Shown here in pieces: positions 29,185 to 39,849 of a stretch of DNA of 64,000 bases. The translations under genes were made by a program, and so were the position numbers. The stretch comes from Bacteroides sp. (lineage in GTDB: Bacteria > Bacteroidota > Bacteroidia > Bacteroidales > Muribaculaceae): NCBI GenBank assembly GCA_014802105.1, contig JAAVCX010000028.1, positions 1-64,000 of the forward strand, written 5' to 3'. Position 1 is the first letter of the stretch. Each line of letters starts with the position of its first letter. The notes under the pieces are model-generated. The model made no database searches, was not told the DNA's origin, and was given only the letters and a program-made list of their open reading frames with translations.

Positions 29185-29450
29185 GGTAATGATAGATATT
29201 AGGTGAAACGTTTTAATTGCTCAAAAATACAAAATTTATCCCCCCGTTGCAAGCATGCGCCCCACCGACTGTGCGAAAAATTTGAAAAAACCTTCCCCTC
29301 GTTGTCTAAAGTAAATTTTAAAGCTCTCATATTTGGGCGTTTCGGAAAAAATGCTTACCTTTGCACCGCTTTTTAGCCCAGCCACGTGTGATGGGAAATT
29401 AAGGAGCACTTAATTTTGAGTAACACAACCTTTTTAACACAATCCAAGAA

Positions 29451-30107
29451 ATGAAGACTTTTCAGCTCTCAGCCGAGCCCCGTACCGACCTGGGCAAGAA
29501 GGCTGCCAAGAACCTCCGCAAGTCCAACCTCATCCCCGTTGTTCTCAACGGCGGCGCTGTTATCGACCTCCCCTTTACCGGCACCCTCAAGCCCGGTGAG
29601 AAGATCGTGACCATCAACGAGGAAGGCACCAAGGGCCTCATCACTACCGATCTCGTAGTTAAGGCCGAGGACGTTCGCAAGCTCATCTATACTCCCGACA
29701 TCTTCGCTATCGAGCTCGACATCAACGGCGAGAAGCGCAACGCTGTCCTCAAGGACATCGACTTCCACCCCGTAAAGGACAACATCCTCCACATCGACCT
29801 CCTCGAGGTTAACGACAAGAAGCCCGTCACCATCGAGGTGCCCGTCAAGCTCGAAGGCCACGCCGAGGGTGTCAAGGCCGGTGGTAAGCTCAACCTCTCC
29901 ATGAAGAAGATCAAGGTACGCGCTATCTATACCGAAATTCCCGAGCGCGTAGTCATCAATGTCGACAACCTCGGCCTCGGCAAGACCCTCCAGATCGGCG
30001 ACCTCCACTTCGACGGTCTCGAGCTCGTAAACGCCAAGAACGCCGTAGTCTGCGCCGTTGCCCTCACTCGTGCCGCCCGCGGTGCTCAGGCCAACGCCGG
30101 CAAGTAA
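29451..30107 (+). CDS. rplY: 50S ribosomal protein L25 / general stress protein Ctc
   Basis: [61 protein letters not shown] promoter ~29357. Confidence 0.95.
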   Translation: MKTFQLSAEPRTDLGKKAAKNLRKSNLIPVVLNGGAVIDLPFTGTLKPGEKIVTINEEGTKGLITTDLVVKAEDVRKLIYTPDIFAIELDINGEKRNAVLKDIDFHPVKDNILHIDLLEVNDKKPVTIEVPVKLEGHAEGVKAGGKLNLSMKKIKVRAIYTEIPERVVINVDNLGLGKTLQIGDLHFDGLELVNAKNAVVCAVALTRAARGAQANAGK

Positions 30108-30277
30108 TCTCGCGCCGACTATTCAAGCCACGCGACTGCTGCGTCTCACCGACACCATCGCCGTCGCGTCATAAAACATCATTCAGAGAACGGGAAAGAG
30201 TCATCACAGAGTGTGAGTCCTCTCAGCCCGTTCTCTCTTATTTTTCCCGTTCTCTCATATTTTTAGAGTTACTTATA

Positions 30278-30841
30278 GTGAAATACCTGATAGTGGGGCT
30301 CGGCAACATAGGCCCCGAATACGAATGTACGCGCCACAACGCCGGCTTCATCATAGCCGATGCCCTGGCCGACTCGGCAGGAGCCACATTCTCCACTGAA
30401 CGCTACGGCGACGTGGCCCGTATGAGAGTCAAGAGCGCCCAGCTCGTGGTGCTCAAACCCTCCACCTATATGAACCTCTCGGGCAACGCCGTGCGCTACT
30501 GGAGAGACAAGGAGGGCATAGCACTCGAAAACATCCTCGTCATCGTCGACGACTGCGCCCTCCCCTTCGGAGCCATCCGCCTCAAACCCTCGGGTAGCGA
30601 CGCCGGCCACAACGGCCTCAAGAACATCGCTCAGATGCTCGGCACCCAAGCCTATCCGCGCCTGCGTTTCGGCATCGGCAACGACTTCCCCCGCGGCGGA
30701 CAGATCGACTATGTCCTCGGCCACTTCACCGACGCCGAGATCGCCGCCATGAGCGAGCGCATACCCGTCGCCGTCGACGCTATCAAGACCTGCTGCCTGG
30801 TCGGCATGCAGAAAGCAATGTGTGACTTCAACAACAAGTGA
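30278..30841 (+). CDS. pth: peptidyl-tRNA hydrolase
   Basis: GTG start; [46 protein letters not shown]. Confidence 0.95.
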   Translation: MKYLIVGLGNIGPEYECTRHNAGFIIADALADSAGATFSTERYGDVARMRVKSAQLVVLKPSTYMNLSGNAVRYWRDKEGIALENILVIVDDCALPFGAIRLKPSGSDAGHNGLKNIAQMLGTQAYPRLRFGIGNDFPRGGQIDYVLGHFTDAEIAAMSERIPVAVDAIKTCCLVGMQKAMCDFNNK

Positions 30842-30844
30842 CCT

Positions 30845-31273
30845 ATGGCCGAAGTGAGAGTTGACAAATGGCTCTGGGCCATGCGTGTATTCAAGACCCG
30901 CACCATCGCCACCGACGCCTGCAAGAAAGGCCGCGTGCTCATGGACGGCAATCCGGTCAAGCCCTCCAGGCTCGTCAAGCCCGGCGATCAGGTCAGCGTG
31001 CGCAAACCGCCCGTGACCTATACCTTTCTGGTCAAAGCCGTGACCCAGAACCGTCTCGGTGCCAAACTCGTGCCCGAATACATGGAGAACATCACCCCCC
31101 GCAGCGAGCTCGACCTGCTTGACATAGTGAAAATCTCGGGCTTCATAGACCGGCGCAAAGGCCTCGGCCGACCCACCAAGCGCGAAGGCCGAGAACTCGC
31201 CGAGTTTACCGAAATGATGTCGGAAGGCTGGGACGACGACTTCTTCGACGACGACGAGGGATCGGAGAATTGA
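30845..31273 (+). CDS. S4-domain RNA-binding protein (Hsp15-like)
   Basis: VRVDKWLWAMRVFKTRTIATDACKKGRVLMDGNPVKPSRLVKPGDQV. Confidence 0.9.
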   Translation: MAEVRVDKWLWAMRVFKTRTIATDACKKGRVLMDGNPVKPSRLVKPGDQVSVRKPPVTYTFLVKAVTQNRLGAKLVPEYMENITPRSELDLLDIVKISGFIDRRKGLGRPTKREGRELAEFTEMMSEGWDDDFFDDDEGSEN

Positions 31274-31417
31274 CCTGCACGACATTTAGCCTATTTATTA
31301 GAGCTGTCAGCGAATGTCTGAAGGATGTTTTCCAATTCTGACACACCTCCCTCAAAAAAACTGTAATGATTAGTGCGTGACGTCAAATTGTTCATAAATC
31401 AGAATTTATGAGTATTT

Positions 31418-32329
31418 TTGTGCATGGAAAATAATCAGAAGCACTCTCGACCAAAAGTGGAACCGGTCGCAAATTGCGACCGGTTGACGATTCCTATTGA
31501 AAATCGGATACTGACTCTTCGCGGTCTTCCAATAATGATTGATCGAGATTTGGCTGATTTGTATGGCGTTGAAACAAAGGCTCTCAATCAAGCCGTTAAG
31601 AGAAATATTGATCGATTTCCCAAGTCATTTAGATTTCAGTTAACCGATCTCGAGAAAGATGAACTGGTCACAAATTGTGACCGGTTCGATACGCTGAAAC
31701 ATTCCAAGGTCAATCCTTACGCATTTACAGAGCAAGGGGTAGCCATGCTATCTGCTGTCCTGAAAAGTGAAACGGCAGTACGAACCAGTATTCGTATCAT
31801 AGAGGCATTCGTTGCAATGCGAAACTTTCTCATAAACAACGCTTCTATCTTCCAAAGAATAGAGCGAATAGAGATGAAACAACTGAGGACGGATGAGAAA
31901 ATAGATGCGATTCTTGATAAACTTGGTGATGGTGACAAACCGAAGGAGGGTGTATTCTTCAACGGTCAGATATTTGACGCCTATTCGCTTGTGGCAAATC
32001 TAATCCGTGAAGCCAAGGTGCGAATAGTGTTGATTGATAACTATATTGATGACACGGTGCTCGTCCAGCTATCCAAACGTCAGCCTGGCGTGACGGTGGA
32101 TATATACACCGGTCAGATCTCTCGTCAACTCCGTCAGGACGTGGAGAAACACAATGAGCAATATCCCGGCGTAACGCTGCATAAATGCACCAAAGCCCAC
32201 GACCGTTTCCTGGTAATAGACGAAGACGTCTACCACATAGGCGCATCCCTCAAAGACCTTGGCAAGAAACTCTTCGCTTTCTCCAAAATGGAAGTCCTCA
32301 CCGGCACCAAACTCATCGCCGGGTTGTAA
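31418..32329 (+). CDS. ORF6N domain-containing protein
   Basis: LRGLPIMIDRDLADLYGVETKALNQAVKRNIDRFPKSFRFQLTDLEKDELV...YAFTEQGVAMLSAVLKS. Confidence 0.9.
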   Translation: MCMENNQKHSRPKVEPVANCDRLTIPIENRILTLRGLPIMIDRDLADLYGVETKALNQAVKRNIDRFPKSFRFQLTDLEKDELVTNCDRFDTLKHSKVNPYAFTEQGVAMLSAVLKSETAVRTSIRIIEAFVAMRNFLINNASIFQRIERIEMKQLRTDEKIDAILDKLGDGDKPKEGVFFNGQIFDAYSLVANLIREAKVRIVLIDNYIDDTVLVQLSKRQPGVTVDIYTGQISRQLRQDVEKHNEQYPGVTLHKCTKAHDRFLVIDEDVYHIGASLKDLGKKLFAFSKMEVLTGTKLIAGL

Positions 32330-32357
32330 ACCATAGAGTTTTAAACAGGGTGAAAAC

Positions 32358-32405
32358 AAAAGCGATTGACAAGCCGCTGAACGAACTTGTCAATCGCTTT
32401 TTTTA
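32358..32405 (+). terminator. Rho-independent terminator
   Basis: AAAAGCGATTGACAAG ccgctgaacgaa CTTGTCAATCGCTTTTTTT. Confidence 0.93.
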
Positions 32406-32569
32406 ACAAAAAATCTGCAAATAGCTATTGATTGGTGATAAAATCATTCTAAATGATGGTAAATTCATATAAAATTACTACCTTTGTAATAGAAAACACA
32501 TTGATCATCAATAATAATCTGCTGCCGACACTTAATACAGTAGCTCAAAATAATGAACTGATCTAAACT

Positions 32570-32742
32570 TATTACAAATTAACAATTTGAGATTGTTTTG
32601 GAGCTAATTTTGAGGTTTTTGAGGGAGCGATGGGGATCCATCGTGACCGATAAAAACCGAAGAAATTAGCCTAAAACAAGCCGAAGGGTTAATTCAAAGA
32701 ATATTTCAGTTCTGGTTTTTAACTTTCTGTAATTAGTTTTGA
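32570..32742 (+). repeat. ~165-bp interspersed repeat, copy 2 (upstream of susC-like gene)
   Basis: CAAATTAACAATTTGAGATTGTTTTGGAGCTAATTTTGAGG...GGATCCATCGTGACCGATAAAAACCGAAGAAATTAGCCTAAAACAAG; same orientation as 15021-15187. Confidence 0.8.
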
Positions 32743-32770
32743 TCAGTTCAATAGTTTCTACATAAAACCT

Positions 32771-35700
32771 ATGCCAAAAAACAAGAAAGAGTGTGGCTCC
32801 GCACTGCGTGTCGCAGTGGCTGCTGCCACCTTGATTACGTTAGGCTCAGACCTCGTGCTCAATGCCCAGACCGCTTTAGGCAACGGTCGGAGTGTTCCTG
32901 CCACAGGGATGGCGCTGGCGCAGTCAACAGCTTCAATTATCACCGGTAAGGTCATCGATGCCCAGGGCGAGCCTCTCGCCGGCGCAGCCGTGGTGACCGA
33001 CTCTAAAGGACTCGGCGCTCTCACCAATGCCGACGGTGTGTATGTCATTAAAGTACCCTCGTCGACCAAGGTGACTACAGTTACAGCTTCCTTCGTCGGA
33101 ATGAAACCGCTCACTCAGCCCGTTCCCTCTGATGGCAAGCCTCTCGATTTTACTCTCAGCGAAGACGGCAATCAGCTCAACGAAGTGGTCGTCACCGGTC
33201 TGTTTGACCGCAAGGCCTCCAGCTTCACCGGCTCCGCCGCCACTTATAGTGCCGAGGATCTCAAACTCGGCGGTAACCAGAACGTGATCAAGAGCCTTCA
33301 GAACCTTGACCCGTCGTTCATTACCAACAACTATTCCACCAACGGCTCCAACCCCAACGCCCTCGACGACATCTCCCTGCGCGGCAACGCTTCATTCTCG
33401 GGACTCCAGGGCGACTACTCGGGCAACCCCAACGAGCCTCTCTTCATCCTCGACGGTTTCGAGACCTCGGCCCAGACCATCTTTGACCTCGACATGAACC
33501 GCGTGAAGTCGGTGACCATCCTCAAGGATGCCGCCGCCAAGGCCATCTACGGCTCCAAAGCCGCCAACGGTGTCATCGTGGTGGAGACCTACGAGCCCGA
33601 GGCCGGACGCATACGCCTCACCTACACCGGCGACCTCAATATCGAGAGCGCCGACCTCTCAAGCTACGATATGTGCAACGCCGCCGAGAAGCTCCAGGTC
33701 GAGCTCAACGCCGGACGTTTCGACTCGTCATCGCCTACCTATGCCCAGGCCCTGCGCGAGCAGTACAACGCCATAGCCGCCAATGTGGCTCGTGGCGTCG
33801 ACACCGACTGGCTCTCCAAACCTCTGCGCACCGGCATCGGCCAGAAACACTCGCTCTATCTCGAGGGTGGTTCTCAGGAGATGCGCTATGGTGCCACCGT
33901 CACATATAATAAGGTGGCCGGTGTAATGAAAGGTTCTGACCGCGAGAACATCTCGGGTAATATCAACCTCAGCTACAAGTTGAGAAACTTCCTGTTTCGC
34001 AACTCGTTCACTATCACCTCCAACCGTGCCGACAACTCCCCCTACGGCACCTTCGGCGACTTCATCTCTGTCAACCCCTACTATGCACCCGTCGATGAGA
34101 CCGGAGCAATCTCAAAGGTACTCGGAACCTTCACCCCCGGCGGATACAACGCCTCGCCGGTGATCTACTACAACCCCCTCTACAACGCCACCCTCGGCAC
34201 CAAAAACTTCGGCAAATACACCGAGTATACCGAAAACTTCTATATCGAATACCGACCCATCGACGAGATACGTCTCACCGGCCGTCTGGGCTACACCCAC
34301 CAGAACTCAACTGCCGAAGACTTCAAACCGGGCGACCACACCTCCTTTGCCACCTGGACCGGCGACCAGTTCTTCAAACGTGGCTCCTACCGTATCACCG
34401 ACGGAGAAGTCTCAAACCTCTCGGCCGACATCACCGCAAGCTACACCAAGCAGTGGAATAAACAGATGCTGATCGTCAACGGCGCCTGGTCGCTTAACTC
34501 CTCCTCCTCCCAAAGCCACGGCATGGAGGCTTGGGGTTTCACCAACAACCATGTCGATTACATCACCTTCGCCAAGCAATATGCCGAGAATGGCCGACCC
34601 TTCGGCTCCGAGGGCAAGACCCGATCGATCGGTATCACCGGAGCTGCCAACTACTCCTATGCCGACCGCTATCTCGTCGACGCCTCGATACGCTATAACG
34701 GCTCATCGATCTTCGGTTCCGACAGCCGTTGGGGCACTTTCTGGTCGGCCGGCCTCGGATGGAACCTCCACAACGAACCCTTCATGCAGTCGGCCACATG
34801 GCTCAACCGCCTGAAGCTCCGTGGCTCCTATGGCCTCACCGGAAATCAGAACTTCAACCCCTACCAGGCCAAGGCTACCTACACCTTCTTTGACGATATC
34901 ATCTACGACAACATCACCGGTGCCTACCTGATGGCTATCGCAAACGACAAGCTCAAGTGGCAGCAGACCGCCGACCTCAACCTCGGTCTCGACTTCCAGG
35001 CCTTCGACCGCATCAACCTGCGTGCCGAGTGGTACAACTCTAAGAGCAAAGATGCACTCATCGCTCTCACGCTCCCGACATCTACCGGCTTCACCTCCTA
35101 TATGGAAAACCTCGGCAACGTCGAGAACAAAGGTTTCGAGGCCACTCTGTCCTACAAGATATTCCAGAAGCGCGACTCCTACTTCTCGGTAATGGCCTCC
35201 GTAGCCCACAATCAGAACAAGATCACGAGCATCAACGATGCCCTGAGCTCGTTCAATAAAGAGACCGACTCCGAAAACTCCACCACGCCCCGTCTGCGCT
35301 ACGCCGAGGGTCAGTCCATGACCGCCATCTGGGCAGTGCGCTCGCTCGGCATCGACCCCGCCAACGGCCGTGAGCTCTTCCTCAAGAAAGACGGCGTCAC
35401 CACTACCTACGACTACTCCACCGACGACTACGTCATTTGTGGCGACTCCAATCCCAAATACCACGGCACATTCGGCTTCAACGGCGAGATCAAGGGAATA
35501 GGCCTCAACGCCATCTTCTCCTACCAGCTCGGTGGCGACTACTACAACCAGACCCTCGTCGACCGTGTCGAGAACGTCAACATTGCCAACAACGTCGACC
35601 GCCGTGTGCTCACCGACACCTGGAACTCACCCGGCGACCGTGCCCTCTACAAGCACATCACCTCGACCCCATCGACCACCTACGCCACTTCGCGTTTTAT

Positions 35701-35908
35701 CCAGCGCAACAACCAGCTCCAGCTCTCGAGTGTCAACCTCTACTACGACTTCAAGAACCAGCCCTGGCTCCGCTCATCGCGCATCGAGCGTCTGCGTCTG
35801 GCTTTCTACATGAACGATGTGTTCCACATCTCATCCGTCAAGGCCGAGCGCGCCTTCTCCTATCCCTACGCACGCTCCTACTCTTTCTCGGCAAGTATCA
35901 CATTCTAA
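32771..35908 (+). CDS. SusC/RagA family TonB-linked outer-membrane protein
   Basis: GKVIDAQGEPLAGAAVV carboxypeptidase-like domain; LNEVVVTG TonB box; plug GSKAANGVIVVET; C-terminal barrel ending SASITF. Confidence 0.96.
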   Translation: MPKNKKECGSALRVAVAAATLITLGSDLVLNAQTALGNGRSVPATGMALAQSTASIITGKVIDAQGEPLAGAAVVTDSKGLGALTNADGVYVIKVPSSTKVTTVTASFVGMKPLTQPVPSDGKPLDFTLSEDGNQLNEVVVTGLFDRKASSFTGSAATYSAEDLKLGGNQNVIKSLQNLDPSFITNNYSTNGSNPNALDDISLRGNASFSGLQGDYSGNPNEPLFILDGFETSAQTIFDLDMNRVKSVTILKDAAAKAIYGSKAANGVIVVETYEPEAGRIRLTYTGDLNIESADLSSYDMCNAAEKLQVELNAGRFDSSSPTYAQALREQYNAIAANVARGVDTDWLSKPLRTGIGQKHSLYLEGGSQEMRYGATVTYNKVAGVMKGSDRENISGNINLSYKLRNFLFRNSFTITSNRADNSPYGTFGDFISVNPYYAPVDETGAISKVLGTFTPGGYNASPVIYYNPLYNATLGTKNFGKYTEYTENFYIEYRPIDEIRLTGRLGYTHQNSTAEDFKPGDHTSFATWTGDQFFKRGSYRITDGEVSNLSADITASYTKQWNKQMLIVNGAWSLNSSSSQSHGMEAWGFTNNHVDYITFAKQYAENGRPFGSEGKTRSIGITGAANYSYADRYLVDASIRYNGSSIFGSDSRWGTFWSAGLGWNLHNEPFMQSATWLNRLKLRGSYGLTGNQNFNPYQAKATYTFFDDIIYDNITGAYLMAIANDKLKWQQTADLNLGLDFQAFDRINLRAEWYNSKSKDALIALTLPTSTGFTSYMENLGNVENKGFEATLSYKIFQKRDSYFSVMASVAHNQNKITSINDALSSFNKETDSENSTTPRLRYAEGQSMTAIWAVRSLGIDPANGRELFLKKDGVTTTYDYSTDDYVICGDSNPKYHGTFGFNGEIKGIGLNAIFSYQLGGDYYNQTLVDRVENVNIANNVDRRVLTDTWNSPGDRALYKHITSTPSTTYATSRFIQRNNQLQLSSVNLYYDFKNQPWLRSSRIERLRLAFYMNDVFHISSVKAERAFSYPYARSYSFSASITF

Positions 35909-35926
35909 TTCCTCATCTCTTCTAAT

Positions 35927-37360
35927 ATGAAAATGTCTAAATTCAATATACTCCTCCTCTCTCTGAGCCTCTCGCTGGGAGCCACCTCGTGCAACGACTG
36001 GCTTTCCGTTCAGCCCGAGTCTGAGGTCGAGGACAAGGATCTCTTCTCGGCCGAGTCGGGCTTCAAGGAGGCGCTTGCCGGTGTCTACTCCTCGATGGTC
36101 AAGGATGCCACATACGCCCGTCAGCTCACCTTCGGGGCCCTTTCGGTAGCCGGTCAGGAGTGGGACAACTATCCTTCGGCCGAATACTCCGACTTCGCCG
36201 AATATAACTACGACATGGCCTCTCCGACAAGCATCATTGCCGGAATCTGGAGCACCGCCTACAACTCCATAGCCAATGCCAACAGCCTCCTCAAACACCT
36301 CGACGAGACCGACGTCCCCTTCCATGGCGACAACAAGGCCATCATCAAGGGCGAAGCCCTCGCCCTCAGAGCCATGCTCCATTTCGATCTCCTCCGTTGC
36401 TTTGGTGTGAGCTATCAGGTCGACCCCTCCAAGCCCTCCATCCCTTACACCACCGATTTCACCTATCGTGTCTTCCCCCAGCTCAAGGTCAGCGAGGTGG
36501 CCGACCTCATTCTCAAGGATCTCGACGATGCTCAGGCCCTGCTCGAGGTCGACCCCATCTACACCGGTCGCTCGGTGAGCCTCCTCGACGACAACGGCTA
36601 TCTCATCAACCGCACTATCCACCTCAACTACTGGGCCGTGCGTGCGCTCAAGGCCCGTGTGCTCCTCTGGACTCAGCGCTATGCCGAGGCCTACGCCGAG
36701 GCTAAGGCCGTCTACAGCAGCGACAAATTCTCATGGGCCACTCAGGATAAGCTCGGAAATGGCTACGACAACTCCTATGCCGACGAGCAGATCTTCGCCC
36801 TCCAGAACGTCAACCTCAAGACTCTCGGCGACAACTACTTCAGCAGCTCGCGCGACGCTTACAGCTTCTCGCTCAACCGCGCCACCCTGCTCAACCGCTT
36901 CGACAACGACGCCACCGACATCCGCTTCCTCTACGGCTTCTCCGAGGGGGAGACTTCCGACAATATCGACAAGCGATACATGAAGAAATATGTCGAGTCC
37001 TCGGGCGACGACTCCTGGTATCAGAGCAAGATGCCCATCCTGCGTGTCGGCGAGATGCTCCTCATCATGGCCGAGACTGCCTCCCATGCGGGCGACGACG
37101 GCCTGCAGTGGCTCAACGAGCTCCGCGCCGCGCGCAATCTCCAGCCGCTCACCGACACCTCGGCCTCTTCTCTCATCGACCTCATCACCGCCGAGTATCG
37201 CCGCGAGCTCCTCGGCGAGGGCCAGATCTTCTTCCTGTGCAAGCGCCTCAACCTCGACTATGTCTTCGGATCGGGCGTAGAGATGATCTCATCCAAGTCC
37301 TACACCTTCCCCCTGCCTCAGAGCGAGACCGAGCCCGGTCAGCGTCAGGAAAACCGTTAA
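35927..37360 (+). CDS. SusD/RagB family lipoprotein
   Basis: SLGATSCNDWLSVQPESEVEDKDLF; RAMLHFDLLRCFG; EYRRELLGEGQIFFLCKRL. Confidence 0.95.
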   Translation: MKMSKFNILLLSLSLSLGATSCNDWLSVQPESEVEDKDLFSAESGFKEALAGVYSSMVKDATYARQLTFGALSVAGQEWDNYPSAEYSDFAEYNYDMASPTSIIAGIWSTAYNSIANANSLLKHLDETDVPFHGDNKAIIKGEALALRAMLHFDLLRCFGVSYQVDPSKPSIPYTTDFTYRVFPQLKVSEVADLILKDLDDAQALLEVDPIYTGRSVSLLDDNGYLINRTIHLNYWAVRALKARVLLWTQRYAEAYAEAKAVYSSDKFSWATQDKLGNGYDNSYADEQIFALQNVNLKTLGDNYFSSSRDAYSFSLNRATLLNRFDNDATDIRFLYGFSEGETSDNIDKRYMKKYVESSGDDSWYQSKMPILRVGEMLLIMAETASHAGDDGLQWLNELRAARNLQPLTDTSASSLIDLITAEYRRELLGEGQIFFLCKRLNLDYVFGSGVEMISSKSYTFPLPQSETEPGQRQENR

Positions 37361-37381
37361 TCACCTTTCTTTAATTCCACA

Positions 37382-38179
37382 ATGGATTTTCTTATGAAAT
37401 CAACATATCTAAAGCTTGCAGCCCTGCTCTCGGTGATCTCCCTGGCTTCGTGTGACAAGGAGGAGGTCGACCGTTACGATGTCGACCGCTCGGCTCTGAA
37501 TATCGGCTTCACCTCGGCCTCTCAGCTTGTCCAGACCTCTGTCTGGAACTACTCCGAGACCACTACCGAGCGCCCTCTCAAATTCTATGCCCGTGTCTCG
37601 GGCATGCCTGCCGATGTCGACCGCAGCTTCAGCCTCGAGCTCTCAGGCGGCGATCTCCCCCTCGTAGGCTCGAGCGTGAGATTTGACTCTTACGCCATCC
37701 CTGCCGGTGAGGTCGACGGTGAGTTTGAGATCTTCTTCGACCCCGCCGGGCTGGCCGACCCCGCCGCCTTCTCCTCCGAGGAGGGCGAGCTCGTCATCAC
37801 CCTCATCCCCGACGAGACCTTTGCTCAGGGTGCCCAGGGTCAGAATGAGCTGCGCATCACCCTGCGCAACTTCCTGGCCAAGCCCGACGCCTGGGATGTA
37901 GGCGCCGGCTTCTACAAACCCTCGATCGCGAGCATCTTCGGAGTCTACTCCACCGAGAAGCTCCAGTTCATGATCGGGCAGGGAGCACCCGCCAACTTCA
38001 GCATCTTCACCAACCAGACCGAGAATGTTGTCCCCGACCCTGATAAGGCCGGTGCCTACATCATTTCCACCGGTTATGCCAACTTCCTCAAGCAGAAGTG
38101 TGTCAAGGCGCTAGAGCTCTACAACGCCACCCATTCCACCCCCCTCTGCGACAGCTTCGGTAATCCTATCTACTTCTAA
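37382..38179 (+). CDS. DUF4843 domain lipoprotein
   Basis: Lipobox SLASCDKEEV; position and composition typical of DUF4843 proteins in SusCD loci. Confidence 0.75.
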   Translation: MDFLMKSTYLKLAALLSVISLASCDKEEVDRYDVDRSALNIGFTSASQLVQTSVWNYSETTTERPLKFYARVSGMPADVDRSFSLELSGGDLPLVGSSVRFDSYAIPAGEVDGEFEIFFDPAGLADPAAFSSEEGELVITLIPDETFAQGAQGQNELRITLRNFLAKPDAWDVGAGFYKPSIASIFGVYSTEKLQFMIGQGAPANFSIFTNQTENVVPDPDKAGAYIISTGYANFLKQKCVKALELYNATHSTPLCDSFGNPIYF

Positions 38180-38190
38180 TCCCCTAAGCG

Positions 38191-39807
38191 ATGAAAATAC
38201 TCGACTATAAATATAAGTTTGCGCTCCTCATGCTTGGGGCCGCTGCCCTCACGGCCTGCAGCGACGACAAAGGCAACTACGACTACACCGACCTCGACAC
38301 CGTCGAGATCTCTCTCGACTCTGACGACACCGATCGCACAGGCTTCACCATCGACCGTGGCGACAACCTGGTCATCAATCCCGTGATCTATTTCAACGGC
38401 CGACGTGTGACCGAAGGCTCCGACGCGCCCCTCGACTATCTCTGGACGTTCTACACCTCCCACACCGGTCTCGGGGCCGACTACACTGTCGACACCCTCT
38501 CGCGCGCCATGAACCTCGACGCCACCATCAACCGTGTCGGTGGCAGTTATGTGGCACGTCTCACAGTCACCAACCGCGACACCGGTGTCGAGGCCTACCT
38601 CCTCGCCGACTGTCAGGTCGAGGAGACCCTCACCGCCGGATGGATGCTCCTCTACGAGCGTGCCGACATGCCCGGCACCTCCGACGTGGGCCTCGTGGTC
38701 AACGAGATCTCCAAGAAAAATCTTGCCAAAAACAAGGAGTTCTGGAATCTCTACTCCTCTACTTCGGGCGGACGCCCCATCGACGGCACCCCCGTCTACA
38801 TCTATCATCAGATGTTCCCGATGGGTGTCGGTGTGCCCCGCATAGCCACCAGCCGTGCTCTCGTGGCTGTCAATAACGCCGACTTCACCCCTCTGGCCTC
38901 TACCGCCGACTTCTTCTTCGAGGAGGCTCCCCAGAGCGACTTCACCTGCTTCCTGCCCACAGTCGGCAAGCCCATGGTCAACTCTATGACCGAGATGCTG
39001 GTCACTGCCGACGGCAAGTGCCGCGTGCTCTCGGGCGATGCCAACGGCCTGGGTAAATTCAGCGACCCCCTGACCTCTGCCGGAGCCGCCGACTCGGAGT
39101 TTGCTCCCTGGTCTACCCAGATGTGCAACTACACGGCCATGCAGACCGTCGTCTTCGACAAGACCCTCTCGCGATTCTGCTACACCGTCAACGGCAGTTT
39201 CAACTTGCGTAATTTCCCGGCCCAGGCCGCCGAGATGGTAGCCTTTGATGTCAACGATCTCCACGGTGCCGAGCTGCTCTTCGGCGACTACAATGGCTTC
39301 ACTCCTGCCGGTGGCCCCGACATCATGCTCTTTGCCGACGGCAACTCGCGCTATATAGCCGAAGCTCAGTTCCATCTCACCCCCTCGATGCCTATCGGCA
39401 AGACTTGGACTGATGTCAGCGACGCCCCCGGCATACTCCAGACCTCTGCATTTGCCGTCAACGGCCTCGGCCGCTACGCTTTCTATGGCTCCGGCAACAA
39501 GGTCTACACCCTCACCTACGACAACGGCCGCGCCTCTCAGGTCTGGGAAGCCCCCTCGGCCGACGAGACCGTCACCTGCATCGCCACTCATAAATACTAT
39601 GCCGGCATGATAGCTACCGCCATGATGCCCAACATCAACAATGCCGTCCATATCGCCACCTGGAACGAGTCCACCCGCCAGGGCAAGCTCTACGAGATGT
39701 ATATCAATCCCGCCAGCGGTGCCATCCTCCCGGGCCGTCCGTCTTTCGAGTACACTGTCCCCGGCAAGGTCAAGTCTATGAACTGGAAATATGAAATGGC
39801 TATGTAA
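38191..39807 (+). CDS. PKD-like family lipoprotein
   Basis: Lipobox ALTACSDDKGNYDYTDLDTVEI, PLDYLWTFYTS; third lipoprotein of the SusCD operon. Confidence 0.75.
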   Translation: MKILDYKYKFALLMLGAAALTACSDDKGNYDYTDLDTVEISLDSDDTDRTGFTIDRGDNLVINPVIYFNGRRVTEGSDAPLDYLWTFYTSHTGLGADYTVDTLSRAMNLDATINRVGGSYVARLTVTNRDTGVEAYLLADCQVEETLTAGWMLLYERADMPGTSDVGLVVNEISKKNLAKNKEFWNLYSSTSGGRPIDGTPVYIYHQMFPMGVGVPRIATSRALVAVNNADFTPLASTADFFFEEAPQSDFTCFLPTVGKPMVNSMTEMLVTADGKCRVLSGDANGLGKFSDPLTSAGAADSEFAPWSTQMCNYTAMQTVVFDKTLSRFCYTVNGSFNLRNFPAQAAEMVAFDVNDLHGAELLFGDYNGFTPAGGPDIMLFADGNSRYIAEAQFHLTPSMPIGKTWTDVSDAPGILQTSAFAVNGLGRYAFYGSGNKVYTLTYDNGRASQVWEAPSADETVTCIATHKYYAGMIATAMMPNINNAVHIATWNESTRQGKLYEMYINPASGAILPGRPSFEYTVPGKVKSMNWKYEMAM

Positions 39808-39849
39808 ATCAGCCTCGTTAACCGATCATCAATTAATACTTACTCTCAA

